DNA of 64,000 bases from positions 23,797-87,796 of the forward strand of contig JALWBR010000024.1 of NCBI GenBank assembly GCA_027037055.1, written 5' to 3'. This document shows, one piece after another, positions 63,358 through 64,000 of the stretch (its first letter is position 1; each line of letters opens with the position of its first letter). The notes beneath the pieces are model-generated. The model was not told the origin of the DNA. It made no database searches and worked only from the letters and a program-made list of their open reading frames with translations. The translations under genes were made by a program, and so were the position numbers. The stretch is from Aquificales bacterium. Lineage in GTDB: Bacteria > Aquificota > Aquificia > Aquificales > Aquificaceae.

Positions 63358-64000
63358 TCGTATAGAGAAGTATTTAAAACAAACTTACATATTTAAGGAT
63401 TTACCAGAGAAATATATAAAGCTGTTGGCTACATACTTCAAAACTATAAAAGTAAAGAAGGGAGAGGTGGTATTTTATCAGTACGATGAGAGCACAGACT
63501 TTTACATAGTACTGGAAGGAAAGCTTCAAGCATACATATCCAATGAGGATGGTGAAGATCTTGTGTTGGCGGTATTCAAACCGGGGGATGTATTCGGGGA
63601 GATGAGTTTGTTTGATGGAAAGCCCAGATCCGCAACGGTTGAAGCAAAAGAGGACTCCGTCCTCGGTGTTTTAAGCAGGAAAAAGTTCATAGATATACTT
63701 AAGGAAAATTCCACCATAGCCATTGAACTTTTAAAGATTATGGTTAAAAGATTGAGGGAAGCGGATAAGATGATAGAAGCCTTAGCCTTCTTTGATGTAA
63801 GCGATAGGCTACTGAAAGCCCTCGTTACACTTGCCAAAGAAGAGGGAGAGAAAACAAGGGAAGGCGGTTACAAAATAAAGAAGAAAACCCACAGGGAACT
63901 CGCCTCTTTGGCAGGTTCTTCAAGGGAAGCTGTTACAAAAGCCATGAAGGCACTCACCTTCAGAAATTTTGTAAAACAGGAAGGAGATTACATATATATT
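63350..64000 (+). CDS. Crp/Fnr family transcriptional regulator (partial, 3' end outside window)
   Basis: 217 codons are visible, reading open to the end of the window, so the final residues are missing. The cyclic-nucleotide-binding jelly roll (about 20-125) has GEMSLFDGKPRSATVEA, which keeps the Arg-Ser of the CRP nucleotide pocket. The HTH is HRELASLAGSSREAVTKAMKAL (about 182-203). No Cys is seen, so it is not an Fe-S FNR. It starts with ATG at 63350, 8 bases inside the DUF2229 gene, and is therefore the last seen member of the TetR-activase-DUF2229 operon. An ATG at 63354 is in another frame. Confidence 0.9.
   Translation, partial: MDDRIEKYLKQTYIFKDLPEKYIKLLATYFKTIKVKKGEVVFYQYDESTDFYIVLEGKLQAYISNEDGEDLVLAVFKPGDVFGEMSLFDGKPRSATVEAKEDSVLGVLSRKKFIDILKENSTIAIELLKIMVKRLREADKMIEALAFFDVSDRLLKALVTLAKEEGEKTREGGYKIKKKTHRELASLAGSSREAVTKAMKALTFRNFVKQEGDYIYI

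Overview
This window comes from a compact, moderately AT-rich bacterial chromosome, most likely a thermophilic chemolithoautotroph of the phylum Aquificota. The case rests on protein sequences: RsmA, lumazine synthase and NusB closely resemble the Aquifex aeolicus proteins as I remember them, and ribH is followed directly by nusB. BioW (pimeloyl-CoA synthetase), a stand-alone biotin carboxylase ending in the style of the Hydrogenobacter 2-oxoglutarate carboxylase small subunit, zinc-binding L28 and L31, and codons rich in ATA, AGG and AGA all fit. Genus and family cannot be fixed from the sequence alone. Coding density is extreme: no gap exceeds about 125 bases, most neighbours touch or overlap, and ten convergent pairs abut or overlap at their 3' ends. 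I found no tRNA, rRNA, tmRNA or CRISPR array, and no room for one.

Layout. 1-3800 (minus): a di-heme cytochrome c peroxidase, a membrane GGDEF/EAL protein, a NIL-domain protein and a PP2C phosphatase cut by the window edge form one operon. 3801-5041: a TnpB-only IS200/IS605-type element. 5069-16416: folC, an EAL-HDOD protein, ccsA, the rpsF-ssb-rpsR-rplI operon with a candidate S6:S18 leader, rsmA-speE, a biotin carboxylase, a lipoprotein, a dienelactone hydrolase, rpmB-aroC-mlaE. 16413-25464: a four-CBS/two-PAS/GAF/GGDEF sensor, a cation diffusion facilitator, minCDE, and rho-rpmE-prfA. mnmE follows a secreted seven-bladed SBBP propeller protein with an unusual Cys-containing C-terminal anchor. 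28169-33522: a copper-chaperone-like protein, a SagB-type oxidoreductase, bioA, a polyprenol kinase-like protein, recO, panC, ribH and nusB.

33559-36642 is a tightly coupled four-gene operon: a Roadblock/MglB-like protein, an MglA-like small GTPase, an unrecognised protein with three internal repeats, and a two-TM sensor with a periplasmic c-type heme motif and a HAMP domain but no output domain. It looks like a redox or gas sensor feeding a small-GTPase switch and is one of the two best candidates for an undescribed system.

36614-58900 is mostly housekeeping: murD, mog, a GlcD-type dehydrogenase, sppA, valS, bioW, a DUF1461 membrane protein, dxr, rnr, pgpA, guaB, a TetR regulator, dprA, an NfeD-type membrane protease, rimP-nusA-rlmD, a class B PBP and bioD. 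The biotin genes bioW, bioA and bioD are scattered.

58995-64000 is the second region of interest: a 152-residue protein that appears to be a half-length relative of sulfur oxygenase reductase, with its likely active-site Cys, His-x3-His and Glu retained; a C-rich, G-poor tract; a TetR gene whose start codon lies inside a perfect palindrome; a double-domain CoA-dehydratase-type activase; a DUF2229 partner; and a Crp/Fnr regulator cut by the right edge. The activase has no dehydratase in view, so it may drive an unknown ATP-dependent low-potential reduction.
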